A stretch of 64,000 bases of DNA from an uncultured Clostridia bacterium (GCA_947627765.1 CANQXA010000002.1:25812-89811); one strand, 5' to 3'; shown: positions 41,098 through 50,502, numbered from the stretch's first letter. Program-made: numbers and translations. The notes: generated from the letters alone by a model not told the origin.

Positions 41098-42498
41098 CTA
41101 TTTCGTGAGACGGGCGCGTTCGGCGCGGCGTTTCCGCACCGCGCTCCGGATGATCTCGAAGATGTTGATCCCGATGCCCGAGAGAATGTAGATGTAGAAC
41201 GTCAGGAAGCGCCACACCAGAATGACCCAACCGATGAGCGGCTTGATGGATTCCGCCACGGTGGCGAAGACGAGGGACGACGCTGTCTCCGAAGCGCCCG
41301 TGTTGCCCGGCGTGGGGACGAGCGAAGAGGCGTAGTAAGAGAGAAAACTCAGGCACATGATGTGCAGGAAGAGGTCGAAGGTGGGGGGCGTGTTCGCGAT
41401 CGTAATGACGACGAAGAAGGGGATCGAGAAGGAGACGACGATCCCTATGATACAAATGAGGATGAGGGGCAGGAATTTCCACCAATGGCGCATGATCGAT
41501 TTGATCGCGCGGCGGTAGTCGTCGATCTCATAGACGTACTTGCGGATCACGCGGTAGGGGCGCTTCACGATGTGTAGCTTTTTGAGGAAGAGCGCCAAGC
41601 GGATCATGAACTTCTTCCCGAGGCGGGGGAAGCACGAGACGAAGACGATCGCGAGGGGGATGAGAAGATTGCCGATCATCGAGATCCACGCGATGACGAG
41701 AATGGTCGTATTGACCACCTTATTGCCGTCCCTGTTAAGATAGGTGGGCGCGATCGAGAAGAAGATGATCGCGAGCAGACAGAGGACGAAGGTATTGACG
41801 GTGAACTTGACGAGGGGAACGGCGGTCGCCACGCCCGCTGGGATGTCCTTTTTGTGCAGATAATAGATCTGGAAGGGTTGTCCGCCCGTGCCGAGCGGCG
41901 TCACGCCGTCGTAGTACTTGCCGAGGAACATGACCTTGACCGAGTTGCGGATGCGCCATTTCCCCGTCGAGATCCTCAGAAGATAGAGGTATTTCGAACT
42001 CTCGAAGACGATATAGAGCAACACGACGCACAGGAGCAATACGAAATACCCCCAGTTGATCCCGCGGATCATTTGGGAGAAACTTGCAAGGTCGTCCCCT
42101 GCGAGGTATTTGGTGATGCCGAACATCAGCGCGATGGAGGCGCCGATCATGACGAGAAGGAGAACCGTCTTGATCCACCACTTGCGGTTTTTGGACTTCT
42201 TGTCCTCGGCGTTCTCTTTTTCGATCTTATTGACGATCCGCTTTACGACCTGTTCCTTCTCGCGAAGATAGCGTTCCTCGTCGCTCTCTTCCGCAGGTTT
42301 CATGTCGTCCCCGTCTTCGGATTTCCCTTCGGCTTCGGAAGATTCCGAAGCGCCGTCAACGTCTTCGGATTTCCCTTCGGCTTCGGAAGATTCCGAAGCG
42401 CCGTCAACGTCTTCGGGTCCCGACGGCACGGCGGCGCTCACTTCGGGCTCCTCCGCGGCAGGGTTTTCCTGCGTTTCGGGAGTGTTTTCATCTCTCAT
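41098..42498 (-). CDS. UPF0104/lysylphosphatidylglycerol-synthase-like membrane protein
   Basis: A 466-residue protein. The first 90 residues are acidic and low-complexity, including a perfect duplicate of a 16-residue unit (EDVDGASESSEAEGKS) encoded by a 48-bp tandem repeat. A helical stretch (EERYLREKEQVVKRIVNKIEKENAEDKKSK) leads to about eight membrane segments with the family motifs TPLGTGGQPFQIYYLHK and PTPGNTGASE. These proteins resemble the flippase part of MprF and Cv-type glycolipid flippases. It has no synthase domain. Function inferred as lipid handling. Confidence 0.82.
   Translation of the reverse strand: MRDENTPETQENPAAEEPEVSAAVPSGPEDVDGASESSEAEGKSEDVDGASESSEAEGKSEDGDDMKPAEESDEERYLREKEQVVKRIVNKIEKENAEDKKSKNRKWWIKTVLLLVMIGASIALMFGITKYLAGDDLASFSQMIRGINWGYFVLLLCVVLLYIVFESSKYLYLLRISTGKWRIRNSVKVMFLGKYYDGVTPLGTGGQPFQIYYLHKKDIPAGVATAVPLVKFTVNTFVLCLLAIIFFSIAPTYLNRDGNKVVNTTILVIAWISMIGNLLIPLAIVFVSCFPRLGKKFMIRLALFLKKLHIVKRPYRVIRKYVYEIDDYRRAIKSIMRHWWKFLPLILICIIGIVVSFSIPFFVVITIANTPPTFDLFLHIMCLSFLSYYASSLVPTPGNTGASETASSLVFATVAESIKPLIGWVILVWRFLTFYIYILSGIGINIFEIIRSAVRKRRAERARLTK
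42313..42408. repeat. Perfect 48-bp tandem duplication
   Basis: Two identical 48-bp units (each starts GTCTTCGGATTTCCCTTCGG) inside the acidic N-terminal part of the UPF0104 gene. The length is a multiple of three, so the frame is kept. Confidence 0.95.
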
Positions 42499-42519
42499 GG
42501 TAATTTCTCCGTAACATTT

Positions 42520-42548
42520 ATTATACCATAGGCGCAGGCGAAATGCAA
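42520..42548 (-). promoter_or_regulatory. Promoter of the UPF0104 gene
   Basis: Leftward TTGCAT, 17-bp spacer, TATAAT, then a 21-nt leader with ACGGAG. Confidence 0.75.
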
Positions 42549-42564
42549 CGCGAAGAAGAAGATT

Positions 42565-43503
42565 TTATCCGCTGTCGGGCTTGTTTTTTGCGGTTTTTTG
42601 CGGATTTTTCCCGTTTTGCTCATTGTTTTTATTATTTTTACGGTCCACGCTCAACCGATATGCCCATCTTCCGAACGCCGCAAAGAGGATGATCCCATAG
42701 CCCGCAACGGAGAGCGGCTTGGGGATCTGCCCGAGGAGGAAGTACCCGAGGAGCGCCGCAAAGAGCACTTGCGCATAGTCGAAGACGGCGATCTCCTTCG
42801 CGGGAGAGAGGCGGTAGGCGGCGGTAATGAAGAACTGCCCGCCCGCGGCAGAAACGCCCGATAAAAGCAAATTTAACCACTGCATCGCGGACATGGGTAC
42901 GTAGAAAGCGATGAAGAAGGGCAATGAGGCGAGCGTCGAGAAGGCGGAAAAGAGGAAGACCGTCATACTGCTCCGCTCTCCCTTCAAGCCGAGAATGCGC
43001 ACGCAGGTATAGGCGAATCCCGCGCAGGCACCGCTTCCCGCACCGGCGAGCGCGGGGAGTACGCGCATCGAAAAGGAGGGATCGACGACGCAGACCGCCC
43101 CCGCAAAGGCGATGAGAACGAAGATGATCTCGGGGATGGTCGGTCTCTCCCTGAGGAGAAACGCCGAAAAGAGGATGGCGAAGAAGGGGGAGAGCTTGTT
43201 CAGAATGGAGGCGTCCGAGATGCTTCCGATGTGGTCGATCGCGTAAAAATTGAGGACGACGCCGAGGAATCCGACGAAGGAACGCAGAAAAAACCACCAC
43301 AGGTTGCGTTTTGAACGGATGCGGAACTTTTCCTTGCCGAATATCAGCACGAAAAATACCAAAAACGCGGCGACGAGATTGCGGAAGAACACCTTCTGCA
43401 TGACGGGCAATGCGCCCGCCGCGTTGACAAAATAATTCATGAGCGCAAACGAAAGCGCCGCGCCGAGGATCAACAGGACGCCCAATCCTTTTCTCGCTTT
43501 CAT
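42565..43503 (-). CDS. EamA/DMT-family transporter
   Basis: A 312-residue polytopic protein with ten hydrophobic segments, arranged as two EamA repeats. Repeat 1 begins LGVLLILGAALSFALMNYFV and holds the typical IDHIGSISDASILNKLSPFFAILFSAFLLRERP. Repeat 2 starts around residue 155 with GSGACAGFAYTCVRILG and ends with FAALLGYFLLGQIPKPLSVAGYGIILFAAFGRW. The C-terminus is basic and hydrophilic (KNNKNNEQNGKN). Drug/metabolite exporter of unknown substrate; probably permeates a small metabolite. Confidence 0.88.
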   Translation of the reverse strand: MKARKGLGVLLILGAALSFALMNYFVNAAGALPVMQKVFFRNLVAAFLVFFVLIFGKEKFRIRSKRNLWWFFLRSFVGFLGVVLNFYAIDHIGSISDASILNKLSPFFAILFSAFLLRERPTIPEIIFVLIAFAGAVCVVDPSFSMRVLPALAGAGSGACAGFAYTCVRILGLKGERSSMTVFLFSAFSTLASLPFFIAFYVPMSAMQWLNLLLSGVSAAGGQFFITAAYRLSPAKEIAVFDYAQVLFAALLGYFLLGQIPKPLSVAGYGIILFAAFGRWAYRLSVDRKNNKNNEQNGKNPQKTAKNKPDSG

Positions 43504-43512
43504 GGTCTCTCT

Positions 43513-43541
43513 ATTATATGCTCATGGCGGAAGAAAGTCAA
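43513..43541 (-). promoter_or_regulatory. Promoter of the EamA gene, near-leaderless
   Basis: Leftward TTGACT, 17-bp spacer, TATAAT, 9 nt before the ATG. Confidence 0.7.
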
Positions 43542-43647
43542 ACGTTCTTTGCCGCGGTTTCCGTCTGCGGGCACATCGGGCGGGCGCCGAAGCGATTTTC
43601 CGTGCGCTTTTTTTACCCGAAAATCCACCCCTGTTCCCCAAAAGCGC

Positions 43648-43680
43648 AAAAAAAAGGACCGCCTCGGGGAGACGGTCCCT
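43648..43680 (-). terminator. Terminator of the hydCBA operon
   Basis: Leftward stem GGGACCGTC/GGCGGTCC-type followed by TTTTTTTT. Confidence 0.85.
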
Positions 43681-43694
43681 CTTTCCGGAAGAGG

Positions 43695-45410
43695 TCAGAT
43701 CCTCTTGTCCTCGTGATAATGGGTGTGCAGAACTTCGTGCGCTTTCTCGCTGTTGGGCGTTCCGAAATACTCGTTGTAGATCGTCTCGATGACGGGAGAT
43801 TCGGAGGAGCGGCGGATCGTGTTCTCACGGTCGCTCGCATAGAGCGCCTCGGCGCGGAGGCTCTTGAGCTCGAGGGTGTTGCGGTAGCTGTCGGGCAACG
43901 TAGGTTGGCCGCCGCCGTTGACGCAACCGCCGGGGCACGCCATGATCTCGACGAAGTCGTAATGACGGGTGCCGTTCTTGATCCCTTCGAGGATCTCGGC
44001 GGCATTGCCGAGCCCGCTCGCCACGGCGACGCGGATCTCATGCCCGGCGACATTATAGGTCGCTTCCTTGATCGGGGTCGTACCGCGGACTTCGGGGAAG
44101 TCAACGACTTCGAACGTACCGTCGAGCGTCTTGGCGGCAACGCGGAGCGCGGCTTCCATGACGCCGCCCGTCGCGCCGAAGATCGTACCGCCGCCCGAGC
44201 AGGTCGCGAACGGATCGTCGAACTGTTCGTCGGGCAGGGTATTGAAGGTGATGCCGGCGGTCTTGATCATGCGGGCGAGCTCGCGGGTGGTGATCGCCGC
44301 GTTGACTTCGCCGTTCATTTCGGGACGGTGACATTCATACTTCTTCGCCGTGCAGGGGATGACGGAGACGACAAAGAGATCTTTGGGATCGATGCCGTTC
44401 TTTTCGCAGTAGTAGGTTTTGAGCAATCCGCCGAACATCTCCTGCGGCGATTTGCAGGTGGAGAGGTTGGGAATAAATTCGGGATATTTCTGCTCCACGA
44501 ACTTGACCCAACCGGGACAGCAAGAGGTGAACATGGGCATGGTACCGCCGTTTTGGATGCGGGCGATCAGCTCATTGGCTTCTTCAAGGATGGTGAGGTC
44601 GGCAGTGATGTCCATATTATACACCTCTACGTTCCCGAGGCGGCGGATCGCCGCGACCATCTTGCCCTCGACGTTGGTGCCGACGGGGAGCCCGAAGGCT
44701 TCGCCGAGCGTCGCGCGGACGGAGGGAGCGGTGAAAAAGACGACCTTCTTGGCGGGATCGCCGATGGCATCCCAAACTTCGTCTACCGTGGTGCGCTCTT
44801 TCAGGGCGCCGACGGGGCAGGCGACGATGCACTGTCCGCAACCCACGCAGACCGATTCCATCAAAGACATCTCAAACGCGCTTCCGACGTGGACGCCGTA
44901 GCCTCTGCCGATGGGACCGATCGCGCCCACGGACTGCTTCTTGCAGGCGGCGACGCAACGGTTGCAGTTGATGCACTTATCCCTGTCGCGGACGACGTAG
45001 GGAGCCGATTCGTCGAGCGGGTGGTTGAGCTCTTCGCCGGTGAAGAAGTTGGGATCGCAGCCGTACTCGGTGGAGAGACGCTGGAGTTCGCAGTTGCCCG
45101 CTCTCTCGCAGGCGAGGCACTCCTTCTTGTGCTTGGAGAGGAGAAGTTCGAGGGAGAGCTTGCGGCTCTTTCTGCACTTCTCGGTATTGGTCTTGACCTC
45201 CATTCCCTCGGACACGGGGTACACGCACGCCGCCACAAGCCCGCGCGCGCCCGTCGCTTCGACAAGGCACATACGGCAGGAACCGACGCAGGCGACATCC
45301 TTTAAGTAGCAGAGGGTGGGGATCTCGATATGCGCAATGCGCGCCGCCTCGAGGATGGTCGTCCCCTCGGGAACGGAAACGGGAATATTATTGATCTTCA
45401 GATTTACCAT
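43695..45410 (-). CDS. hydA: [FeFe] hydrogenase catalytic subunit HydA
   Basis: A 571-residue catalytic subunit of an NAD- and ferredoxin-linked bifurcating hydrogenase. N-terminal [2Fe-2S] domain: CYLKDVACVGSCRMC; a His-Cys3 [4Fe-4S] site near HKKECLACERAGNC; two more [4Fe-4S] sites (CINCNRCVAACKK and CVGCGQCIVACP). H-cluster motifs: TSCCPGW near residue 297, PCTAKKYECHRPEM, and MACPGGCVNGGGQP. Residues around FATCSGGGTIFGATGGVM fit the third motif, with a cysteine in the serine/alanine region. All features of an active group A enzyme are present. Confidence 0.95.
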   Translation of the reverse strand: MVNLKINNIPVSVPEGTTILEAARIAHIEIPTLCYLKDVACVGSCRMCLVEATGARGLVAACVYPVSEGMEVKTNTEKCRKSRKLSLELLLSKHKKECLACERAGNCELQRLSTEYGCDPNFFTGEELNHPLDESAPYVVRDRDKCINCNRCVAACKKQSVGAIGPIGRGYGVHVGSAFEMSLMESVCVGCGQCIVACPVGALKERTTVDEVWDAIGDPAKKVVFFTAPSVRATLGEAFGLPVGTNVEGKMVAAIRRLGNVEVYNMDITADLTILEEANELIARIQNGGTMPMFTSCCPGWVKFVEQKYPEFIPNLSTCKSPQEMFGGLLKTYYCEKNGIDPKDLFVVSVIPCTAKKYECHRPEMNGEVNAAITTRELARMIKTAGITFNTLPDEQFDDPFATCSGGGTIFGATGGVMEAALRVAAKTLDGTFEVVDFPEVRGTTPIKEATYNVAGHEIRVAVASGLGNAAEILEGIKNGTRHYDFVEIMACPGGCVNGGGQPTLPDSYRNTLELKSLRAEALYASDRENTIRRSSESPVIETIYNEYFGTPNSEKAHEVLHTHYHEDKRI

Positions 45411-45421
45411 TTGATTTCACC

Positions 45422-47335
45422 TCACTTTCTCTCGACTGCCTTGAACTTGCAGTTGCTCTGGCAGACGCCGCACTTGATGCACTTCGCGGGGTCGATCTCG
45501 AAGGACGCGAGCTTATGGCCGGGCGCGATGTAATCGGTGCGCGTGATCGCCGAAACGGGGCAGTTCTTGGAGCAGACGCCGCAGCCGATGCACTTATCCT
45601 TATCGATGGAGAAGTTCAGAAGCGCCTTGCAGACGCCGGCCTCGCAGTGGTGCTCGCGGATATGGTCCTCGTATTCCTTGCGGAAGTGATGCAAAGTGGA
45701 GAGGACGGGGTTGGGAGCGGACTGCCCGAGCGCGCACAGCGAAGAAGCCTTCATGTGCTCGCAGAGCGCCTCGATCTTTTCGAGATCCTCTTCGGTGCCC
45801 TTGCCCTCGGTGATCTTGGTGAGAAGATCGAGGAGGCGGCGGGTCCCGATGCGGCACGGCGTGCACTTTCCGCACGATTCGTCCGCCGTGAACTCGAGAT
45901 AGAACTTGGAAATATCCACCATGCAGGTGTCCTCGTCGAGGACGATAAGACCGCCCGAGCCCATCATGGAGCCGATGGCGACGAGGTTATCGAAGTCGAT
46001 GGGGGTATCGATGTATTCTGCGGGGATGCATCCGCCGGAGGGACCGCCCGTCTGCGCGGCTTTGAACTTCTTGCCGTTGGGGATGCCGCCGCCGATCTCT
46101 TCGACGATCTCGCGGAGCGTGGTGCCCATGGGAACTTCCACGAGCCCGACGTTGGTGATCTTCCCGCCGAGCGCGAAGACCTTGGTCCCCTTGGACTTCT
46201 CGGTCCCGATGGAGGAGTACCACTTGGCGCCCTTCACGATGATGGGATTGATGTTCGCCCACGTCTCGACGTTGTTGAGAATGGTGGGCTTTTCGAAGAG
46301 ACCCTTCACCGCGGGGAAAGGAGGACGGGGACGAGGCTCGCCTCTGTGCCCTTCGATGGAGGTCATGAGCGCGGTCTCTTCGCCGCAGACGAACGCGCCT
46401 GCGCCGAGACGGATGTCGATATCGAAATCGAACCCGAGCCCGAGAATGTTCTTGCCGAGCAGACCGTATTCTCTTGCCTGTCTGAGCGCGATCTTCAAGC
46501 GTTCGACGGCGACGGGATACTCCGCGCGGACGTAGATGTAGCCTTGGTGCGCGCCGATGGCATAGCCCGCGATGGTCATGGCTTCGAGCACGCAGTGAGG
46601 ATCGCCTTCGAGAACGGAACGGTCCATGAATGCGCCGGGGTCGCCCTCGTCGGCGTTACAGCAGACATACTTGATGTCGCCCTTGGAAGCCTTTGCGAAG
46701 CTCCACTTTCTGCCGGTGGGGAAGCCCGCGCCGCCTCTGCCGCGGAGCCCGGAGTCGAGCACTTCTTGGATGACGTCGTCGGGCGTCATGGAGGTGAGGA
46801 CTTTTTCGAGCGCCTGATAGTCGCCCGCGGCGATCGCCTCGTCGATGTCCTCTGCCGCGATCACGCCGCAGTTTCTGAGCGCGATACGCATCTGCTTCTT
46901 ATAGAACGGCGTCTCCGCGAAGGGAATGATCGAGCCGTCTTCGAGGACGGTGCCCTTGTAGAGGAGTTCCTTGACGATGGAGCCGCCCTCTTTGAGGTGC
47001 TGTTTTACGACCGTTTCCGCGTGTTCGGGGGTCATCTGGGCGTAGAAGGCGCCCTCGGGATAGACGATCATGATGGGACCGAGCGCGCAGAGACCGAAGC
47101 AACCCGTCTTGACGACGAGCACGTCTTCGATGCCCTCTTCCTTGAGGGTCTTTTCGAGGTGCTCGATGACCTGCATGGAATGGGAGGACGTACAGCCCGT
47201 ACCGCCGCAGACGAGCACCTGTTTGCGGTACCCCGTGTTTGCGGCGAGCTTTTCCGCCTCTTCCTTGACGATGCGGCGGACGTCGATCAGTTCTTTTTTA
47301 TTTGCGCGAATGGCTTCTAATTCCTGAATGGTCAT
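45422..47335 (-). CDS. hydB: Hydrogenase NADH-binding subunit HydB (NuoF-like)
   Basis: A 637-residue flavoprotein subunit. The N-terminal thioredoxin-like [2Fe-2S] domain has CGGTGC and CFGLC; the FMN/NADH domain has GLRGRGGAGFPTGRKW and NADEGDPGAF; the SLBB region follows; the NuoF [4Fe-4S] site is CGKCTPCRIG; and a C-terminal pair of [4Fe-4S] motifs is CIGCGVCSKNCP and CIKCGVCQSNC. It mediates electron transfer between NAD(H), ferredoxin and HydA. Overlaps hydC by 4 bp; 11 bp before hydA. Confidence 0.95.
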   Translation of the reverse strand: MTIQELEAIRANKKELIDVRRIVKEEAEKLAANTGYRKQVLVCGGTGCTSSHSMQVIEHLEKTLKEEGIEDVLVVKTGCFGLCALGPIMIVYPEGAFYAQMTPEHAETVVKQHLKEGGSIVKELLYKGTVLEDGSIIPFAETPFYKKQMRIALRNCGVIAAEDIDEAIAAGDYQALEKVLTSMTPDDVIQEVLDSGLRGRGGAGFPTGRKWSFAKASKGDIKYVCCNADEGDPGAFMDRSVLEGDPHCVLEAMTIAGYAIGAHQGYIYVRAEYPVAVERLKIALRQAREYGLLGKNILGLGFDFDIDIRLGAGAFVCGEETALMTSIEGHRGEPRPRPPFPAVKGLFEKPTILNNVETWANINPIIVKGAKWYSSIGTEKSKGTKVFALGGKITNVGLVEVPMGTTLREIVEEIGGGIPNGKKFKAAQTGGPSGGCIPAEYIDTPIDFDNLVAIGSMMGSGGLIVLDEDTCMVDISKFYLEFTADESCGKCTPCRIGTRRLLDLLTKITEGKGTEEDLEKIEALCEHMKASSLCALGQSAPNPVLSTLHHFRKEYEDHIREHHCEAGVCKALLNFSIDKDKCIGCGVCSKNCPVSAITRTDYIAPGHKLASFEIDPAKCIKCGVCQSNCKFKAVERK

Positions 47336-47844
47336 TTGCTTTCCTCCCTATGGGCGTCGAGAATGCCCTTGATCATATCGGGCTTGAGCTTCCCGTAGAC
47401 TTCGTCCCCGACCATCATGACGGGCGCAAGCCCGCAGGCGCCGACGCAACGGCAGCTGTCGATGGAGAAGAGCCCGTCTTCGGTGCATTCGCCGCACTTG
47501 ATACCGAGCTGTTTTTCCACTTCTTCGAGGATCTTGTCCGACCCCTTGACGTAGCACGCCGTACCGAGGCAGACGCTGATGCGGTTCTTTCCCTTGGGAG
47601 TGAGCGAGAACTGCGAGTAGAACGTCACCACGCCGTACACCTCGGAGAGGGAGATGCCCAACCCCTCGGCGATCGTCTCCTGCACTTTGCGGGGCAGATA
47701 CCCGTAGATCCCTTGCGCTTCTTGCAGGATGTGCATCAGGCACCCGGGAGTCGCCTTCGACTCCTCGATCACCGCACGAAGTTTTGCTTCCTGCTCCGGC
47801 GTTCCGAGCGTTTCGCACGCCTTGCAGTTGGCTTCCTGTTCCAT
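47332..47844 (-). CDS. hydC: Hydrogenase subunit HydC (NuoE-like)
   Basis: A 170-residue thioredoxin-like [2Fe-2S] protein. Core: GIYGYLPRKVQETIAEGLGI, VYGVVTFYSQFSL, then the cluster ligands in CLGTACYVKG and SCRCVGACGLAPVM. It supplies electrons to or from HydB. The start at 47844 follows AAGGAGGTTACT; an ATG eight codons upstream lies before this ribosome site. An additional N-terminal CKAC is present. First gene of the operon. Confidence 0.94.
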   Translation of the reverse strand: MEQEANCKACETLGTPEQEAKLRAVIEESKATPGCLMHILQEAQGIYGYLPRKVQETIAEGLGISLSEVYGVVTFYSQFSLTPKGKNRISVCLGTACYVKGSDKILEEVEKQLGIKCGECTEDGLFSIDSCRCVGACGLAPVMMVGDEVYGKLKPDMIKGILDAHREESK

Positions 47845-47918
47845 AGTAACCTCCTTAACTTTCTTCAATCCCGCCCCAAACCTTCCGAAAAAGGCGAAAT
47901 CATATCTTACCGGCGACT

Positions 47919-47947
47919 ATTATAACATAAAGAAAATAATTTTTCAA
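47919..47947 (-). promoter_or_regulatory. hydCBA promoter
   Basis: Leftward TTGAAA, 17-bp spacer, TATAAT, about 65 nt before hydC. Confidence 0.8.
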
Positions 47948-48019
47948 TAGGATTTCGGGATTTGCGGAAAAATGTCTGAAAAAATTTCTTCCGCAAGCGG
48001 GAAAAAATCCCACGCCCCA

Positions 48020-48048
48020 TTGACAACGGGCATTCGCTGTGTTAGAAT
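48020..48048 (+). promoter_or_regulatory. glgP promoter
   Basis: TTGACA, 17-bp spacer, TAGAAT. Confidence 0.8.
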
Positions 48049-48097
48049 ACTTCCGTTTGAAATTTTGAAGGGACCGCGCGTCCCCGGGGAGGAATCG

Positions 48098-50401
48098 ATG
48101 AAATTCGAAAAAGAGGAGTTTTTGCGGGAGACGGAGCGGATCCTCGAAGCGGAATACGCGACAGACGTCACCCATGCCCAAAAGAGGGAGCTCTACAACG
48201 CGCTTTCCCGCGCCGTCATGGGGATGTGCTATCCCGATTGGCGCGCCTCCCGTTCGGACGGCAGAAAGCGTTGCGGCTACTTTTCCGCCGAATTTTTGAT
48301 GGGCAGGGCGATCTACAACAACCTTCTCAACCTCGGCGTCCTCGAAGATTGCCGCGAGGCGCTCGCGTCGGTGGGGAGAGACCTCGGGGAATTCGAGGAA
48401 GTGGAGGACGCCGCGCTCGGCAACGGGGGATTGGGCAGGCTCGCCGCCTGTTATCTCGAGGCGGCGGCAAGTTGTAAGATCCCCCTCGACGGCTACGGCA
48501 TCCGTTACCGCTACGGGCTTTTCCGCCAGACCTTCGAGGGCGGCTACCAGCACGAAGAGGGAGACGATTGGCTCAAATGGGGGGACCCGTGGAGCGTATG
48601 CGTCGAACGGGATTCCGTCATCGTCTCGTTTGCCGACCAAAAAGTGCGCGCCGTACCCTACGATATGCCCATCTTCGGCTACCGCAACGGCGCGGTCGGG
48701 ACGCTCAGGCTGTGGTCGAGCGAGGCGGTACAGCCCTTCGATTTCGCCTCCTTCAACGAAATGCGGGGGGAGATCAAGGCGGCTGAGAACTTCGCGGCGA
48801 CCAAGATCTGCGACGTGCTCTACCCCAACGACAACACGATGGTGGGCAAGATCCTCCGCCTGCGCCAACAGTATTTCCTCGTCTCCGCCTCCCTTCAAGA
48901 CATCGTCCGCAAAGAGAAGGAAGAGGGGAGGGACCTCCGCACCCTGTACGAGCGGCGGTGCTTCCAGCTCAACGACACCCACCCCGTGATCGCGATCCCC
49001 GAACTTCTGCGCCTGCTCCGCGCGGAGGGGCTCTCCTTCGACGAGGCGTTCGGCGTATGCACCCGCGTCTTCAACTTCACCAACCATACCATCATGGCGG
49101 AGGCGCTCGAAAAGTGGGACGCCCTCGCCCTCTCCGATCTCCTTCCCGAAGTCTATGAGCAGATCGTCGCCTGCCAACAGCGCCTCGAGCGGGAGGACGT
49201 CGATCCCCAGAAGCTCTTCATCATCCGCGACAACGTCGTCCACATGGCGAATCTCGCCATCTACGTCTCTTCGAAGGTGAACGGCGTCGCGGAGATCCAC
49301 ACGAACATCTTGAAGACGGAGACCTTCCGCGATTGGTACGCGCAATACCCCGAGAAGTTCGTGAATATCACAAACGGCATTACGCCCCGCCGCTGGCTCC
49401 TGCTCAACAACCCCGCGCTCGCCGCCCTCATCGACGAAAAAATCGGCACAAGCTGGCACACCGATCTCAAACAGCTTCGCAAATTGGAGCCCTATCTTTC
49501 GGACATGGTAGCCCCGTTTAAGGCCATAAAGGGGGAAAACAAGAAAAAGCTCGCCGCCTACATCAAGGAGCACGAGGGCGTGGACATCCCCCCGCATTTC
49601 ATCTTCGACGTGCAGGTCAAGCGGCTTCATGAGTATAAACGTCAGCTCCTCAACGCCCTTTCCATCCTCTATTTCTATTTCGGGATCAAGGACGGCACGA
49701 TCGCAGAATTCCCGCCCACCGCGTTCATCTTCGGCGCGAAGGCGGCGCCCGGGTACTATATGGCAAAGGCGGTCATCAAGCTGATCAACGAGATCGCCGC
49801 CCTCGTCAACGGGGACGAAGAGGTCGCGCCCTATCTGCGGGTGGTCTTTGTACAGAATTACAACGTCAGCTATGCGGAGAAGATCGTCTGCGCGGCGGAC
49901 GTCTCCGAGCAGATCTCGCTCGCGGGCATGGAGGCGTCGGGCACGGGCAACATGAAGTTTATGCTCAACGGCACCGTCACGCTCGGCACGATGGACGGCG
50001 CCAACGTGGAGATCTGCGAAGAGGCGGGCAGGGAGAACAATTATATCTTCGGCGCGACGGTGGAGGAGGTCGCCGCCATCCGCCGCTTCTATTGCCCGAG
50101 CGAGATGACCGAGCAGGATCCCCGCTTAAAGCGCGCGCTCACGGCGCTCATCGACGGCACCCTTTCCGACGAGACGGGCTCCCTCAAAAAGTTGTACGAG
50201 AGCCTCACGCTCGGCCATATGCCCGACCGCTACCTCGTAATTTACGACTTCGCCGACTACGTCAGGGTGAAGGAAGAGGCGCTTCGGGACTTCGGGACGG
50301 ACGAATACTATCTCAAATGTCTCAAAAATCTTGCGGGAGCGGGCAAGTTCTCCGCCGACCGCAGTGTATCCGAATACGCGGAACTCGTTTGGAAGATCTG
50401 A
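48098..50401 (+). CDS. glgP: Glycogen/starch/alpha-glucan phosphorylase
   Basis: A 767-residue GT35 enzyme releasing glucose-1-phosphate from alpha-1,4-glucans. Motifs: CGYFSAEFLMGRAIYNNLLNL, ALGNGGLGRLAACYLEA, GYGIRYRYGLF, HPVIAIPELLRLL, and the PLP-lysine region EASGTGNMKFMLNG followed by GTMDGANVEI. It is slightly shorter than most bacterial homologues (about 790-820), mainly at the N-terminus. Start at ATG 48098 with GGGGAGGAATCG. No other glycogen genes are in the window. Convergent with the D-lactate dehydrogenase gene. Confidence 0.95.
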   Translation: MKFEKEEFLRETERILEAEYATDVTHAQKRELYNALSRAVMGMCYPDWRASRSDGRKRCGYFSAEFLMGRAIYNNLLNLGVLEDCREALASVGRDLGEFEEVEDAALGNGGLGRLAACYLEAAASCKIPLDGYGIRYRYGLFRQTFEGGYQHEEGDDWLKWGDPWSVCVERDSVIVSFADQKVRAVPYDMPIFGYRNGAVGTLRLWSSEAVQPFDFASFNEMRGEIKAAENFAATKICDVLYPNDNTMVGKILRLRQQYFLVSASLQDIVRKEKEEGRDLRTLYERRCFQLNDTHPVIAIPELLRLLRAEGLSFDEAFGVCTRVFNFTNHTIMAEALEKWDALALSDLLPEVYEQIVACQQRLEREDVDPQKLFIIRDNVVHMANLAIYVSSKVNGVAEIHTNILKTETFRDWYAQYPEKFVNITNGITPRRWLLLNNPALAALIDEKIGTSWHTDLKQLRKLEPYLSDMVAPFKAIKGENKKKLAAYIKEHEGVDIPPHFIFDVQVKRLHEYKRQLLNALSILYFYFGIKDGTIAEFPPTAFIFGAKAAPGYYMAKAVIKLINEIAALVNGDEEVAPYLRVVFVQNYNVSYAEKIVCAADVSEQISLAGMEASGTGNMKFMLNGTVTLGTMDGANVEICEEAGRENNYIFGATVEEVAAIRRFYCPSEMTEQDPRLKRALTALIDGTLSDETGSLKKLYESLTLGHMPDRYLVIYDFADYVRVKEEALRDFGTDEYYLKCLKNLAGAGKFSADRSVSEYAELVWKI

Positions 50402-50403
50402 AA

Positions 50404-50492
50404 AAATAAAAAAGCGCTCCCCCGCGGGAAGCGGACCTCGGGCCTTGGCGGGCTTGGATCCGTGCTCCCGAAGCGAGGGGCGCTTTTATCAT
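50404..50492. terminator. Long structured bidirectional terminator
   Basis: Outer stem AAAAGCGCTCCCC/GAGGGGCGCTTTT with an internal CGGGA-GC-GGA/ATCC-GTGC-TCCCG stem, giving about 85 nt of folded RNA between convergent genes. A- and T-runs lie on both outer sides. Confidence 0.65.
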
Positions 50493-50502
50493 GAAATTTT
50501 TC

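Noticed and set aside
43518..47320. Long rightward frames (595 and 601 codons) opposite hydA and hydB
   Set aside because: Shadows of the hydrogenase genes, without family matches or ribosome sites.
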